DNA from: an uncultured Verrucomicrobiota bacterium
GTDB lineage: Bacteria; Verrucomicrobiota; Kiritimatiellia; RFP12; UBA1067
Length of the DNA stretch: 15,153 nucleotides
Direction: 5' to 3'
NCBI GenBank assembly: GCA_945483525.1
Contig: CALYRV010000041.1
Coordinates: forward strand, 1-15,153
How positions within the stretch are numbered: the stretch's first letter is position 1; every line of letters starts with the position of its first letter. Below, piece by piece: positions 1 through 7,335 of the stretch. The notes beneath the pieces are model-generated. The model ran no database searches, was not told the origin of the DNA, and saw only the letters and a program-made list of their open reading frames with translations. A program made the position numbers and the translations under genes.

Positions 1-153
1 CCGGTTGGTGATCTCTGCTGTGATGACATGAAGAAGATCACGCTTGAGAAGGTGCACGACGCGCTGAAGGAGAATAAGGTCGAAGTTGAAGTCGATGTCG
101 AAGTGGCGCGGAAGGCGAAGAAGGCGATCGAGGCGATGCTCGAGATAAAGTAA
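1..153 (+). CDS. nadA: Quinolinate synthase NadA, C-terminal end (5' truncated by window)
   Basis: Reading frame 1 is open from the first base to the TAA at 151-153 and encodes about 50 residues. The peptide contains CCDDMKKITLEKV followed by a charged stretch and ends in AMLEIK. This matches the C-terminus of NadA, where the last [4Fe-4S] cysteine lies in a C-x-x-M-K motif before TLEKL, and where the protein ends in a conserved ERMLE-type helix. The second Cys (codon 19-21) should be that ligand. NadA condenses iminoaspartate with dihydroxyacetone phosphate to quinolinate in NAD synthesis; this is family knowledge. Most of the protein lies outside the window, so the call rests on one short motif and C-terminal similarity. 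The stop codon lies inside a purine-rich repeat shared with the dxr-rseP junction. Confidence 0.75.
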   Translation, partial: PVGDLCCDDMKKITLEKVHDALKENKVEVEVDVEVARKAKKAIEAMLEIK

Positions 154-172
154 ATGTGCAAAGGGAAAAAGT
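144..172 (+). repeat. Short purine-rich repeat, copy 1 (nadA-dxr junction)
   Basis: The sequence ATAAAGTAAATGTGCAAAGG followed by GAAAAAGT spans the nadA stop and the start of the intergenic gap. It lines up with the dxr-rseP junction at 1217-1250, which also begins ATAAAGTAAA, then GT, AAAGG and AAAAAGT. In both copies the stop codon of the upstream gene falls in the first ten bases of the repeat. The alignment was made by eye. Confidence 0.5.
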
Positions 173-194
173 GCCGGCTGCGGTTTGATTAGCG

Positions 195-1220
195 ATGAAG
201 CGTTTGATTATACTGGGAGCAACGGGGTCGATCGGAAGTAGCGCGATCGATGTGGTGCTCACGCATCCAAACGATTTTAAGGTCGTCGCGGTTTCTGCGC
301 TCAGGTCGAAGGACAAGTGCGAGGCGTTTGCGAAGGCCCTCGGCGCGAGGGCGTACGTGGGTGAGGATGCCGCGGTGAAGGCGGTCGAAGAGAACGAGGC
401 GGACATCTGTCTGGTCGCGACGGTCGGGATGAGCGGTATCGCTCCGACGATCGCGGCGATCGAGAAGGGGATGGACATTGCGCTTGCGACCAAGGAAGTG
501 ATGGTGATGGCGGGTGAGAAGGTCACTGCGCTTGCGAAGGCAAAGGGCGTGAGGTTCCTGCCGGTCGACAGCGAGCACAGCGCGATCTTCCAGTGCCTAG
601 GGAAAGTAAAAAGTAAAGGTGAAGAAGGCAATAGTGCGGATGGCGATGTTTCTGATGTAGACCGGCTGATTCTGACGGCGAGTGGCGGTCCGTTTCTGGA
701 CGGACCCGAAGACCTTTCGAAGGTGACCGTCGAGCAGGCGCTCAATCATCCGCGCTGGAAGATGGGTCCGAAGGTGACGATTGATTCCGCGACGATGATG
801 AACAAGGGTTTCGAGATCATTGAGGCGCGTTGGCTTTTCGATATTTCGGTGGACAGGATTGACGTGGTGGTGCATCCGGAGTCGATCGTGCATTCGCTGG
901 TGACGTTCACGGACGGTGCGACGCTCGCCCAGCTTTCGCCGCCGGATATGCGCGTGGCGATCCAGTACGCGCTGACCTGGCCGGATCGGTTGCCTTCAAA
1001 GCGCGAGACGCTGGATCTTCCGGCGCTCGGTAAGCTTACGTTCCGTGCTCCGGATCCCGAGCGTTTTCCGTGCCTTCGACTCGTCAAGGAGGCGGTGAAG
1101 AAGGGCGGCGACGCATGCGCGAGGCTGGCGGCGGCGGACGAGGTCGCGGTCGCGCGGTTCTTGAAGGGCGAGATCAGGTTCACGGACATTCCGAAGATTC
1201 TCGAAGAGGCGATTGGATAA
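195..1220 (+). CDS. dxr: 1-deoxy-D-xylulose 5-phosphate reductoisomerase (IspC/Dxr), short C-terminus
   Basis: This enzyme converts DXP to MEP with NADPH, the committed step of the non-mevalonate isoprenoid pathway. Visible features are the N-terminal Rossmann motif GATGSIG and the metal ligands D125 and E127 in PVDSEHSAIF. Next come the LTASGGPF loop, the NHPRWKMG segment, E207 in NKGFEIIEARWLF and the VVHPESIVHS segment. All expected catalytic positions are present. The protein has 341 residues, against roughly 380-400 for the family. It stops shortly after IRFTDIPKI, so the last part of the C-terminal helical domain is missing. The usual ANKE motif reads ATKE. Residues about 136-157 form an insertion rich in Lys, Gly and Asp, encoded by a purine-rich repeat. 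The ATG at 195 is chosen because the Rossmann strand starts immediately; no good Shine-Dalgarno sequence is visible. Confidence 0.93.
   Translation: MKRLIILGATGSIGSSAIDVVLTHPNDFKVVAVSALRSKDKCEAFAKALGARAYVGEDAAVKAVEENEADICLVATVGMSGIAPTIAAIEKGMDIALATKEVMVMAGEKVTALAKAKGVRFLPVDSEHSAIFQCLGKVKSKGEEGNSADGDVSDVDRLILTASGGPFLDGPEDLSKVTVEQALNHPRWKMGPKVTIDSATMMNKGFEIIEARWLFDISVDRIDVVVHPESIVHSLVTFTDGATLAQLSPPDMRVAIQYALTWPDRLPSKRETLDLPALGKLTFRAPDPERFPCLRLVKEAVKKGGDACARLAAADEVAVARFLKGEIRFTDIPKILEEAIG
600..630 (+). repeat. Purine-rich repeat, copy 2 (in frame inside dxr)
   Basis: GGAAAGTAAAAAGTAAAGGT followed by GAAGAAGG closely resembles the intergenic copy after dxr (AAAGTAAAAGTAAAGGTAAA). It is in frame and encodes GKVKSKGEEG, placed between the SEHSAIFQCL motif and the LTASGGPF loop. 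Other Dxr proteins have only a short connection there. It therefore looks like a tolerated insertion in a surface loop. Confidence 0.55.
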
Positions 1221-1250
1221 AGTAAAAGTAAAGGTAAAAAGTTAAAAAGT
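1217..1250 (+). repeat. Purine-rich repeat, copy 3 (dxr-rseP junction)
   Basis: The whole 30-base gap between the dxr stop and the rseP ATG is ATAAAGTAAAAGTAAAGGTA followed by AAAAGTTAAAAAGT. It contains no convincing Shine-Dalgarno sequence. The dxr TAA stop (1218-1220) is part of the repeat. This fits the short C-terminus of Dxr: the repeat may have replaced or cut off the original 3' end of the gene. That origin is inference. Confidence 0.55.
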
Positions 1251-2465
1251 ATGGAAGTTCTTCTGACGGTTTTTTACATCATTGCGTGTGTGTTGTTGTT
1301 CGCGTTGGCGATTCTGATTCACGAGTTCGGACACTTCATCGTGGCACTTAAGCTCGGACTCAAGGTTGAGGCGTTTTCGATCGGATTCGGTCCGGCGATC
1401 TGGAAGAAGAAGGTCAACGGCGTCGAGTATCGCATCTCCTGGATTCCGCTCGGCGGCTACGTCGCGATTCCCGATGTCGATCCGGAAGGCACGCGCGCCC
1501 TGGAGGGTGCGAAGGACGAGATAAGAGGTAAGAGTGAAGAGGTTGGCGGTGCGAAGGAGCGGATCGCGCCTTGGAAGGAGATTCTGGTTTCGGTTGCGGG
1601 TCCTTTGATGAACATCGTGCTCGCGACGGTGCTCGCGGTCGGATTGTCGCTGGTGCCGAATGCGAAATTCGGCGAGGTGCCTTCCGAGATTGGACGGGTC
1701 GAGCCGGGCGGCCCGGCGGATACGGCCGGTATGAAGGCCGGTGACAAGATCATTGCGGTTAACGGCAATCCGGTTGAGACGTGGTCGCAGCTGATGACCG
1801 AGGTGCAGATTGTCGGCGGCAAGGAGGGCGATTTTGAGGTGGTCCGTTGCGCCGGCGACTCATGCGAAAAGCTGACGCTCAAGATTACGCCGAAGCAGAA
1901 TGAAACCACCGAGGCGTATTACATCATGGCGTATTCGTCCACGAACAACTACGTGGGGTCGCATTTCCTGCCGGCGCGGAGTCCGGTCAAGCAGCTGCTG
2001 TGGGACGCCGGTTCGATTTTCCGCGTGCTCGGCGCGTTGGTGACGCCGAAGGACGCGAAGGCCACGGCGAAGGCGCTCGGGGGCCCGGTGATGATCGCTG
2101 AGGGTATCTACCGGTCGATTCGTTCCGACGTCTGGGACGGACTCGGATTCCTCCGGTTCCTCAACGTCAACCTCGCGGTGTTGAATCTGCTACCGATTCC
2201 GGTGTTGGACGGCGGACTGATTCTTTTTTCGCTGATTGCGCTGATCTTCCGTCGTCGGCTTCCGGACTGGTTCGTCGCCAAGGTGACGACGGTCTTCATG
2301 TATCTGTTGATCGCGGCGATGGCGCTGATTATCTTTAGGGATGTCAAGCGTAGTTATAAGATTCACACGTACGAACCGAAAGAAAGTAGGAATGAGGAAG
2401 TAGGAGTTAGGAGTGAAGGATGTACCAACTCCGTTGAAGAGGTGAAGGCCGAAGAAGTGAAATGA
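1251..2465 (+). CDS. rseP: RIP site-2 zinc metalloprotease RseP
   Basis: This is an inner-membrane intramembrane protease. In the best-studied relatives it cleaves anti-sigma factors or leftover signal peptides; the substrate here is unknown. The first transmembrane helix carries the zinc-binding HEFGH motif at residues 24-28. A second hydrophobic segment (SVAGPLMNIVLATVLAVG) follows, then one PDZ domain at about residues 145-210 with EPGGPADTAGMKAGDKI. The third zinc-ligand motif, LDGG, has its Asp at residue 320, and a last membrane helix lies near residue 355. Length is 404 residues, with one PDZ domain rather than the two of E. coli RseP. Residues about 90-100 and the tail from about 378 are low-complexity and encoded by purine-rich repeats. 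dxr upstream and ispG downstream are common neighbours of rseP in bacteria. The gene overlaps ispG by 4 bp. Confidence 0.95.
   Translation: MEVLLTVFYIIACVLLFALAILIHEFGHFIVALKLGLKVEAFSIGFGPAIWKKKVNGVEYRISWIPLGGYVAIPDVDPEGTRALEGAKDEIRGKSEEVGGAKERIAPWKEILVSVAGPLMNIVLATVLAVGLSLVPNAKFGEVPSEIGRVEPGGPADTAGMKAGDKIIAVNGNPVETWSQLMTEVQIVGGKEGDFEVVRCAGDSCEKLTLKITPKQNETTEAYYIMAYSSTNNYVGSHFLPARSPVKQLLWDAGSIFRVLGALVTPKDAKATAKALGGPVMIAEGIYRSIRSDVWDGLGFLRFLNVNLAVLNLLPIPVLDGGLILFSLIALIFRRRLPDWFVAKVTTVFMYLLIAAMALIIFRDVKRSYKIHTYEPKESRNEEVGVRSEGCTNSVEEVKAEEVK
1518..1550 (+). repeat. Purine-rich repeat, copy 4 (in frame inside rseP)
   Basis: GAGATAAGAGGTAAGAGTGA followed by AGAGG is in frame and encodes EIRGKSEEVGG. 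It lies between the loop after the first zinc motif and the second membrane segment. Its base composition and GGTAAGAGTGA pattern resemble the copy in the rseP tail and the GGTGAAGAAGG end of the dxr copy. Weaker than copies 1-3. Confidence 0.4.
2382..2424 (+). repeat. Heptamer-like AGGAGTT/AGGAATG repeat, copy 5 (rseP tail)
   Basis: The stretch runs GAAAGTAGGAATGAGGAAGT, then AGGAGTTAGGAGTGAAGGA. It reads as degenerate 7-base units (GTAGGAA, TGAGGAA, GTAGGAG, TTAGGAG, TGAAGGA) phased one after another. It is in frame and encodes ESRNEEVGVRSEG in the hydrophilic C-terminal tail of RseP. Short tandem heptamers of this kind are known as dispersed elements in several bacterial groups; here the repeat pattern is directly visible. 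Confidence 0.6.
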
Positions 2466-3541
2466 GGCGAGAGACGCGAGCGGTAAAGGTCGGGAAGGTC
2501 ACGGTGGGCGGCGGTGCGCCGGTCAGCGTGCAGACCATGGCTAATGTCGATCCGCATGATGCGAAGCTGCTGATCGAGCAGATCGAGTCGTGTGCGGCGC
2601 TCGGGTGTGATATTTTCCGTCTGACGGTTCCGGATCTTGAGGCGGCGAAGACGCTGGCGGAGGTGAAGCGGCATTCGCCGATTCCGTTGGTCGCGGACAT
2701 TCATTTCGACTATCGCTGCGCCCTGGCGGCGATCGAGTCAGGGGTGGACGCGCTTCGGCTCAATCCGGGGAATATCGGCGGACAGGAGAACGTGAAGTCC
2801 GTCGCACGTGCCGCGAAGGCGAAGGGGGTGCCGATCCGGATCGGCGTTAACGGCGGCAGTCTTGAGAAGGATCTGCAGAAGAAAGTGGTAATGGACAGTG
2901 GTAGTGGCAGATCGGTGGGACGTCCGGAGCTGTTGGTGGAGTCGGCCATGCGTCATGTGAAGCTGCTGGAGGAAGAGGATTTCCGGGATATCGTGATCAG
3001 TGCAAAGGCGTCCAACACGCTGGAGACGATCGAGACCTACCGCTTGCTTTCCGAACGTTGCGATTATCCGTTGCACGTCGGCGTTACGGAGGCGGGTACG
3101 TTTCTGCCGGGAACGGTTCGTAATTCGGTCGCGCTCGGCGTTCTGCTGTCCGAGGGCATCGGAGATACGATTCGGGTTTCGTTGACGGCGAAGCCGGAGA
3201 AGGAGGTACGGGTCGGGATGGAGATACTCCGCTCGCTCGGAATGCGGGAGGCTGGTCCGTCGATCACGAGCTGTCCTACTTGCGGACGCACTAAGGTTGA
3301 TCTTGTCCATATCGCTTCGCAGGTGGAGATCGCGTTGGAGACGCTGAAACTGGAGAATTGTCCGCATGTCGCGGTGATGGGCTGTGTGGTGAACGGGCCG
3401 GGCGAGGCGAAGGGCGCGGACATCGCGCTGTGCGGCGGGGATGGCGAGTTCCTGTTGTATGTGAAAGGCGAGTTGGTTTCCAAGGTTCCTGAGTCTGAAG
3501 CGGTTAATGAAGTGGTGAAACATGTCCTTAATTGCTCATAA
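2462..3541 (+). CDS. ispG: 4-hydroxy-3-methylbut-2-en-1-yl diphosphate synthase IspG (GcpE)
   Basis: IspG is a [4Fe-4S] enzyme that reductively converts MEcPP to HMBPP, the penultimate step of the MEP pathway. The N-terminal TIM barrel is recognisable from GGGAPVSVQTMANVD, PLVADIHFDY and LRLNPGNIG. The C-terminal cluster domain has CPTCGRTKVDL with C271 and C274, and MGCVVNGPGEAKGADIALCG with C308 and E315. These match the three Cys and one Glu cluster ligands known in E. coli. At 359 residues the length is normal for the short form of the family. A small low-complexity stretch (residues about 140-155, SGSGRSVGR) sits after the KDL motif and may be another tolerated insertion. The start overlaps the rseP stop as ATGA, which implies coupled translation. 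With dxr four kb upstream or less, two MEP-pathway genes are in one transcription unit. Confidence 0.97.
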   Translation: MRRETRAVKVGKVTVGGGAPVSVQTMANVDPHDAKLLIEQIESCAALGCDIFRLTVPDLEAAKTLAEVKRHSPIPLVADIHFDYRCALAAIESGVDALRLNPGNIGGQENVKSVARAAKAKGVPIRIGVNGGSLEKDLQKKVVMDSGSGRSVGRPELLVESAMRHVKLLEEEDFRDIVISAKASNTLETIETYRLLSERCDYPLHVGVTEAGTFLPGTVRNSVALGVLLSEGIGDTIRVSLTAKPEKEVRVGMEILRSLGMREAGPSITSCPTCGRTKVDLVHIASQVEIALETLKLENCPHVAVMGCVVNGPGEAKGADIALCGGDGEFLLYVKGELVSKVPESEAVNEVVKHVLNCS

Positions 3542-4958
3542 TATCGCGGTGTTTGCTATTGCGGCGTTGTTGATGTCGTTCGCCTGGGTGTGGGGTGGAA
3601 CGCGAGGCGATTTGTTGCCGCACTTTGTCCCGTGGATTACACTTATCCTCGTCGAGGTGACAATGGCGTTTCCGCAGCGTGCTCCATACGAGTCGCTGTC
3701 CGGTGCCCGCCTCCGGGTCTGGCGGGCGGTTCGGTCGGATAAACTGACATGGGCGTGCGTGGCTTTCTTGGTGTTGCTCGCGGTGCCGTTCGTCAATACG
3801 TCGCTCAAGGTCTTTCCGTGGTGTCCTGACCGGCTGTCGCATTTTAACGTCTTCCTCTGGTTCTTCCCTACGTTGCTTGCGATGATCGCGGCGAAGCACG
3901 CGCTTCGTCGGCACGGCAAGCGGATGCTTGTCTCGGTGCTGGTGTGGAATGGAGTGGCGTTGGCGGCTTTGGGGTTCATCCAGCTTTACACCGGGGCGAA
4001 TTCGCCGTTCTGGACCAATCATCGTCCGGGGCTTGTCTTTTTCTCTACCTTCGGATATCCGAACATGGCTGGTGACTATTTCGCGTCACTCACTTTTCTG
4101 GCGATCGGGCTCTGGCGTCGGCGTTTGCATGAGCTTGGCAATGTTGATTGTAGCCGTTTCAGCAGTAACAAGCTGTTCTGGTCCCGCCATTATCCATTGA
4201 TTGCAGTGGTGGTCCTGTATTTCTCTGCGCTCAACACGCTTTCGCGTTCGGCGATCTTGTTAGCGACGATCGGAACGGCATTTCTCTTCGTGATGGCTGG
4301 GATGTTTCGTATGAAGCAGCTTAATCGCGCTGGGCGTGTCAAGTTCGGTGCGGCATTGATTTTCTCAATTATCGGCATTTCGCTTTTCGCGATGCTGTTC
4401 ACTCCGGACAGTGTCAGGAAGGAGCTGAATACACTGGATGCGACTGGAATGTTGAACCGGATGACCAGCAAGACAGAGTATCATACCCAGGTTGCCACCG
4501 AGCTATTCTGGGATTATCCTGTGTTCGGCTGCGGCGGTTGGGGATATTCGTATCTGAGTCCGGAGAAGATTCCGGAAATCGCAAAGCGCGCGGCTAAGTA
4601 CGGTTGGGGCTTGGGTTCGGCGAACGTGCATAACGACTATATGCAGTTTCTTTGCGAGCACGGATTAGTTGGTTCTGGGTTGTTGCTATTGATTATCGTG
4701 CTGGCGGTGGTCCCTGTGGCGAAGCGGTGGCGATCAATGGCGATGGCGGCGAGGTTTTCGAAACACACCGGACTTCCTTGGCCGAAGGGATTTTTCTGTT
4801 TCCCGCCGGCCGGAGTCGCGATTTACGTGTCCGCGCTCGCCACACTTATCCACGCATTCTACGACTGCCCGTTGCGCTCGCCTGCGGTGCTTTCGCTTTT
4901 TTTCGTTGAGCTGGTCCTCGTGGACGGCTTTCTTCCCAGGGTGGATGAAATGAATTGA
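3522..4958 (+). CDS. O-antigen ligase / Wzy_C-type polytopic membrane protein
   Basis: This 478-residue protein has about ten or more hydrophobic segments spread over its full length. Near the C-terminus is the periplasmic-loop motif HNDYMQFLCEHGLVGSG (H370-N371-D372). That pattern is a hallmark of the O-antigen ligase / Wzy / bactoprenol-glycan ligase superfamily, as is R242 in NTLSRSAILL. Members transfer undecaprenyl-linked glycans to lipid A core or to proteins, or polymerise repeat units. The sequence does not say which acceptor is used. No glycosyltransferase or LPS-core genes are adjacent, so it may act in trans with a locus elsewhere. The start overlaps the end of ispG by 20 bp. A long loop before the HND motif (residues about 300-365) is the likely catalytic periplasmic loop. 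Confidence 0.8.
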   Translation: MSLIAHNIAVFAIAALLMSFAWVWGGTRGDLLPHFVPWITLILVEVTMAFPQRAPYESLSGARLRVWRAVRSDKLTWACVAFLVLLAVPFVNTSLKVFPWCPDRLSHFNVFLWFFPTLLAMIAAKHALRRHGKRMLVSVLVWNGVALAALGFIQLYTGANSPFWTNHRPGLVFFSTFGYPNMAGDYFASLTFLAIGLWRRRLHELGNVDCSRFSSNKLFWSRHYPLIAVVVLYFSALNTLSRSAILLATIGTAFLFVMAGMFRMKQLNRAGRVKFGAALIFSIIGISLFAMLFTPDSVRKELNTLDATGMLNRMTSKTEYHTQVATELFWDYPVFGCGGWGYSYLSPEKIPEIAKRAAKYGWGLGSANVHNDYMQFLCEHGLVGSGLLLLIIVLAVVPVAKRWRSMAMAARFSKHTGLPWPKGFFCFPPAGVAIYVSALATLIHAFYDCPLRSPAVLSLFFVELVLVDGFLPRVDEMN

Positions 4959-4982
4959 TTTGAACTCATAAAAGACAAGATT

Positions 4983-6185
4983 ATGCTTCACGTTAACGAA
5001 AATTATTCGAAGATTAAACCTACCTACCTTTTCGCAGAGATCGCACATCGTGTATCTGCCCATCAGCAGTCCTGTCCGGATGCGAAGATCATCCGTCTCG
5101 GCATCGGCGATGTTACCGAGCCGCTTTGCACCGCTGTTATCGATGCGATGCATAAGGCGGTGGATGACGAGGCCGGTAAGGGTGAGAAGTTCTACGGGTA
5201 CGGACCGGAGCAGGGTTATGCCTTTCTCCGTGATAAGATTGCCAAGGTTGATTTTCAGGATCGCGGCATCAACGTCCAGTCCGACGAAATTCTTGTCTCG
5301 GACGGCGCGAAGTGCGACTGCGGTAACATTCAGGAGTTGTTTGCGGAGGATGTGAAGATTGCGGTCGGAGATCCTGTTTATCCGGTCTATGTCGATACGA
5401 ACGTAATGGCTGGGCGTCGTGACATCACGTTGCTCCCTTGTACGAAGGACAATGGGTACGTGCCTGGTCCGTCTGATCTTAAGTCTGATGCGGATGTCGT
5501 CTATCTCTGTTATCCGAACAATCCTACAGGCGCGGTTGCGACGAAGGCGCAGCTGCAGCAGTGGGTAGATTGGGCGAATGCGAACCAAAAGCTGATTCTT
5601 TTTGATGCCGCGTACGAAGCATTCATTCGCACTCCCGGGATTCCGCATTCGATTTACGAGTGCGAGGGTGCGCGTAGATGCGCGATAGAGTTTCGCAGTT
5701 ACTCTAAGACTGCCGGTTTTACCGGCATACGTTGTGGCTACACTGTTGTCACTTCTGAGGTCATGGCATATGACGCCGCCGGCAATGCGGTTCCTCTCAA
5801 ACCTATGTGGACTCGTCGGCAGACGACGAAGTTTAATGGTGCGAGCTACATCACTCAGCGTGGAGCCGAGGCGATTTATTCAGCTGAAGGGCAGGCTCAG
5901 ACCAAGGCGACTATCGATTTTTACCTCGGAAACGCCAAGCTTATCCGCGAGGCGCTGACCTCGCTCGGTTATGCCTGTGTCGGCGGAATGGATTCGCCAT
6001 ATGTATGGGTGGATGTGAAAGGCGACAGCTGGGAGTTCTTCGACAAGCTCCTTAAGAAGGCGAATGTCGTCACGACGCCTGGCGCTGGTTTTGGCAAGGC
6101 TGGCGAAGGGTACATCCGCATTTCCGCTTTCAACTCTCGTGAGAACGTCGTTGAGGCGATTGAAAGACTCAAGGCCGTGCTTTGA
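4983..6185 (+). CDS. dapL: LL-diaminopimelate aminotransferase DapL
   Basis: DapL is a PLP-dependent fold-type I aminotransferase that converts tetrahydrodipicolinate directly to LL-diaminopimelate, bypassing the acyl-intermediate route of DapC/D/E. It serves lysine and peptidoglycan synthesis and is found in plants, Chlamydiae, Verrucomicrobia and some other bacteria. The family signature is clear: [16 protein letters not shown] at the N-terminus, [29 protein letters not shown] and [40 protein letters not shown] and the PLP-lysine segment [10 protein letters not shown] with K242 follow. The C-terminus has [19 protein letters not shown]. The length of 400 residues is typical. It starts 24 bp after the membrane ligase gene without a strong Shine-Dalgarno sequence, and the next gene begins 20 bp after its stop. 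Confidence 0.97.
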   Translation: MLHVNENYSKIKPTYLFAEIAHRVSAHQQSCPDAKIIRLGIGDVTEPLCTAVIDAMHKAVDDEAGKGEKFYGYGPEQGYAFLRDKIAKVDFQDRGINVQSDEILVSDGAKCDCGNIQELFAEDVKIAVGDPVYPVYVDTNVMAGRRDITLLPCTKDNGYVPGPSDLKSDADVVYLCYPNNPTGAVATKAQLQQWVDWANANQKLILFDAAYEAFIRTPGIPHSIYECEGARRCAIEFRSYSKTAGFTGIRCGYTVVTSEVMAYDAAGNAVPLKPMWTRRQTTKFNGASYITQRGAEAIYSAEGQAQTKATIDFYLGNAKLIREALTSLGYACVGGMDSPYVWVDVKGDSWEFFDKLLKKANVVTTPGAGFGKAGEGYIRISAFNSRENVVEAIERLKAVL

Positions 6186-6205
6186 TCAGGTATAGGTGTC
6201 AGGTG

Positions 6206-7042
6206 ATGGAGGACTACGAACTCGTTGATTCCGGAGACGGACGCAAGTTGGAGCGTTTCGGCAAATACGTTCTGGCGCGTCCGTGTTCTCAGGCGATGTG
6301 GCGTCCCGCGAAAAGCGAGGCGGATTGGGCGCATGCTGACGCGTCTTTTGACCGCGAGGACGGTAACCGCTGGCATGGACGTAATCGCCTGCCCAAGGAG
6401 TGGCAGATTGAGACCGCCGGAATCAAGTTTAAGCTTGGCGGTACCGACTTCGGCCATCTCGGAATCTTCCCCGAGCAGCGCGCTCAGTGGAGTTGGTTGC
6501 GGCAGCAGGTTGAGGCGTCAGGTCGAGCTCGATACGAGAGAATCTCGGGGTTGAACCTCTTCGCGTATTCCGGAGGCTCGACGATGGCGATGGCGCTCGG
6601 TGGTGCAGAGGTCTGTCATCTTGACGCTTCCAAGGGAATGGTCGAGTGGGCTCGCGATAATGCTAGGCTTAACGGACTTGCGGATAAGCCGATCAGATGG
6701 ATTGTTGATGACGCGCATAAATTCATGCGCAGGGAAATCCGTCGTGGACACCGCTATGACGCAGTCGTTCTCGATCCTCCGTCCTTCGGTCGTGGTGCTG
6801 GTGGTGAGATGTACAAGATCGAACGTGACCTTAAGGATACGCTCGGGTTGGTCAAGGAGCTGCTGAGCGACAATCCAGCGTTCGTGTTGTTCTCATCGCA
6901 TACGCCAGGATTATCTCAAATCGTCGCCGAAAACATTCTTTCCCAATTGTTTCCCAAGGCGAGATTGGAGTCGGGGGAGATGCTACTTGAAGGGCGAGGT
7001 CTTCAGTGTCCTAGCGGCATTTATTGCCGCGCCATTTGGTAA
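6206..7042 (+). CDS. Class I SAM-dependent methyltransferase (RlmI-like, COG1092 type, without PUA domain)
   Basis: The Rossmann methyltransferase core has NLFAYSGGSTMAMALGGAEV as the SAM-binding motif, then HLDASKGMVEWARDNARLNG with the acidic SAM-ribose region. The catalytic motif is DPPSFG with D190. It resembles the rRNA cytosine-5 methyltransferases RlmI/RlmK, which also have DPPxF. It lacks the N-terminal PUA RNA-binding domain; instead there is an approximately 80-residue leader with GRKLERFGKYVL and CSQAMWRP. The substrate is therefore uncertain, probably RNA. The ATG at 6206 is preferred over the TTG at 6182, which overlaps the dapL stop, because MEDYELVDSGDGRKLERFG is the natural N-terminus of this subgroup as I recall it. 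The 20-bp gap to dapL is an AGGTATAGGTGTCAGGTG-like sequence, possibly another degenerate repeat. Confidence 0.85.
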   Translation: MEDYELVDSGDGRKLERFGKYVLARPCSQAMWRPAKSEADWAHADASFDREDGNRWHGRNRLPKEWQIETAGIKFKLGGTDFGHLGIFPEQRAQWSWLRQQVEASGRARYERISGLNLFAYSGGSTMAMALGGAEVCHLDASKGMVEWARDNARLNGLADKPIRWIVDDAHKFMRREIRRGHRYDAVVLDPPSFGRGAGGEMYKIERDLKDTLGLVKELLSDNPAFVLFSSHTPGLSQIVAENILSQLFPKARLESGEMLLEGRGLQCPSGIYCRAIW

Positions 7043-7062
7043 GCATTTCAAACGTATGTAGA

Positions 7063-7100
7063 AAGCAAACGTCCGAGTCGTGAGACCCGGACGTTTGCTT
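7063..7100. terminator. Bidirectional hairpin between convergent genes
   Basis: A perfect 13-bp inverted repeat is present: AAGCAAACGTCCG at 7063-7075 and CGGACGTTTGCTT at 7088-7100. A further 3-bp inner pairing (GTC/GAC) closes a GTGA tetraloop. It lies 20 bp after the methyltransferase stop and 21 bp beyond the small basic protein stop on the other strand. On the minus strand it is followed by a short T-rich run (TTTCT). On the plus strand there is no U-tract. It most likely terminates both converging transcripts. Confidence 0.8.
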
Positions 7101-7121
7101 ATCTGACTAAGAATGGAAATC

Positions 7122-7277
7122 TTAGGCTTCGGGCTTCGTCTTCTTGAGGCCCAGGCCACGGTTGCCTTCCTTCCATTCTCCGCGCTTCTGCAAGAGGTTG
7201 ACGCGCTCAAAACGCTTCAAAACGTTGCGCTTGGAAGTGATCTTACCGGAACCCTTAAGAGATGCGTGCTGGCTCAT
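7122..7277 (-). CDS. Small basic protein, Chlamydiae/Verrucomicrobia family (possibly ribosome-associated)
   Basis: This 51-residue Lys/Arg-rich protein begins MSQHASLKGSGKITSKRNVL, continues with KRFERVNLLQKRGEWKEG and ends in LGLKKTKPEA. It matches my memory of a small basic protein family described from Chlamydiae and Verrucomicrobia (TIGRFAM entry TIGR04137). In that family KRNVLKRFERV, RGxWKEG and GLxKTKP are conserved. Its function is unproven; its size, charge and apparent high expression suggest a ribosome-associated role. The ATG at 7275-7277 has a good Shine-Dalgarno sequence (AAAGGAAAG, 7286-7294 on the minus strand, 11 nt from its AGGA core to the start). It also has a near-consensus promoter just upstream. 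The gene is the strongest phylum marker in the window. Confidence 0.85.
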   Translation of the reverse strand: MSQHASLKGSGKITSKRNVLKRFERVNLLQKRGEWKEGNRGLGLKKTKPEA

Positions 7278-7306
7278 TTTCTATACTTTCCTTTCAACGG
7301 GCGCAT

Positions 7307-7335
7307 ATTATACCATTACTTGGCCTCAGTTTCAA
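7307..7335 (-). promoter_or_regulatory. Extended -10 sigma70-type promoter for the small basic protein gene
   Basis: On the minus strand, TTGAAA (7335-7330) is followed after exactly 17 bases by TATAAT (7312-7307), preceded by TG with one base between (TGGTATAAT). All three elements are at or near consensus. The predicted transcript starts near 7300, giving a leader of about 23 nt that holds the AAAGGAAAG ribosome binding site. The spacer contains the stop codon of the upstream isomerase gene, so the promoter is embedded in that gene's 3' end. Confidence 0.8.

Noticed and set aside
38..745. Long open frame of 235 codons on the minus strand opposite dxr
   Set aside because: Low-complexity Ser/Ala/Thr-rich translation, fully antisense to dxr with intact catalytic motifs; a shadow of codon bias.
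6182..6205. TTG start for the methyltransferase overlapping the dapL stop
   Set aside because: The ATG at 6206 begins a sequence typical of the family N-terminus; the extra eight residues come from repeat-like AGGTATAGGTGTC sequence.
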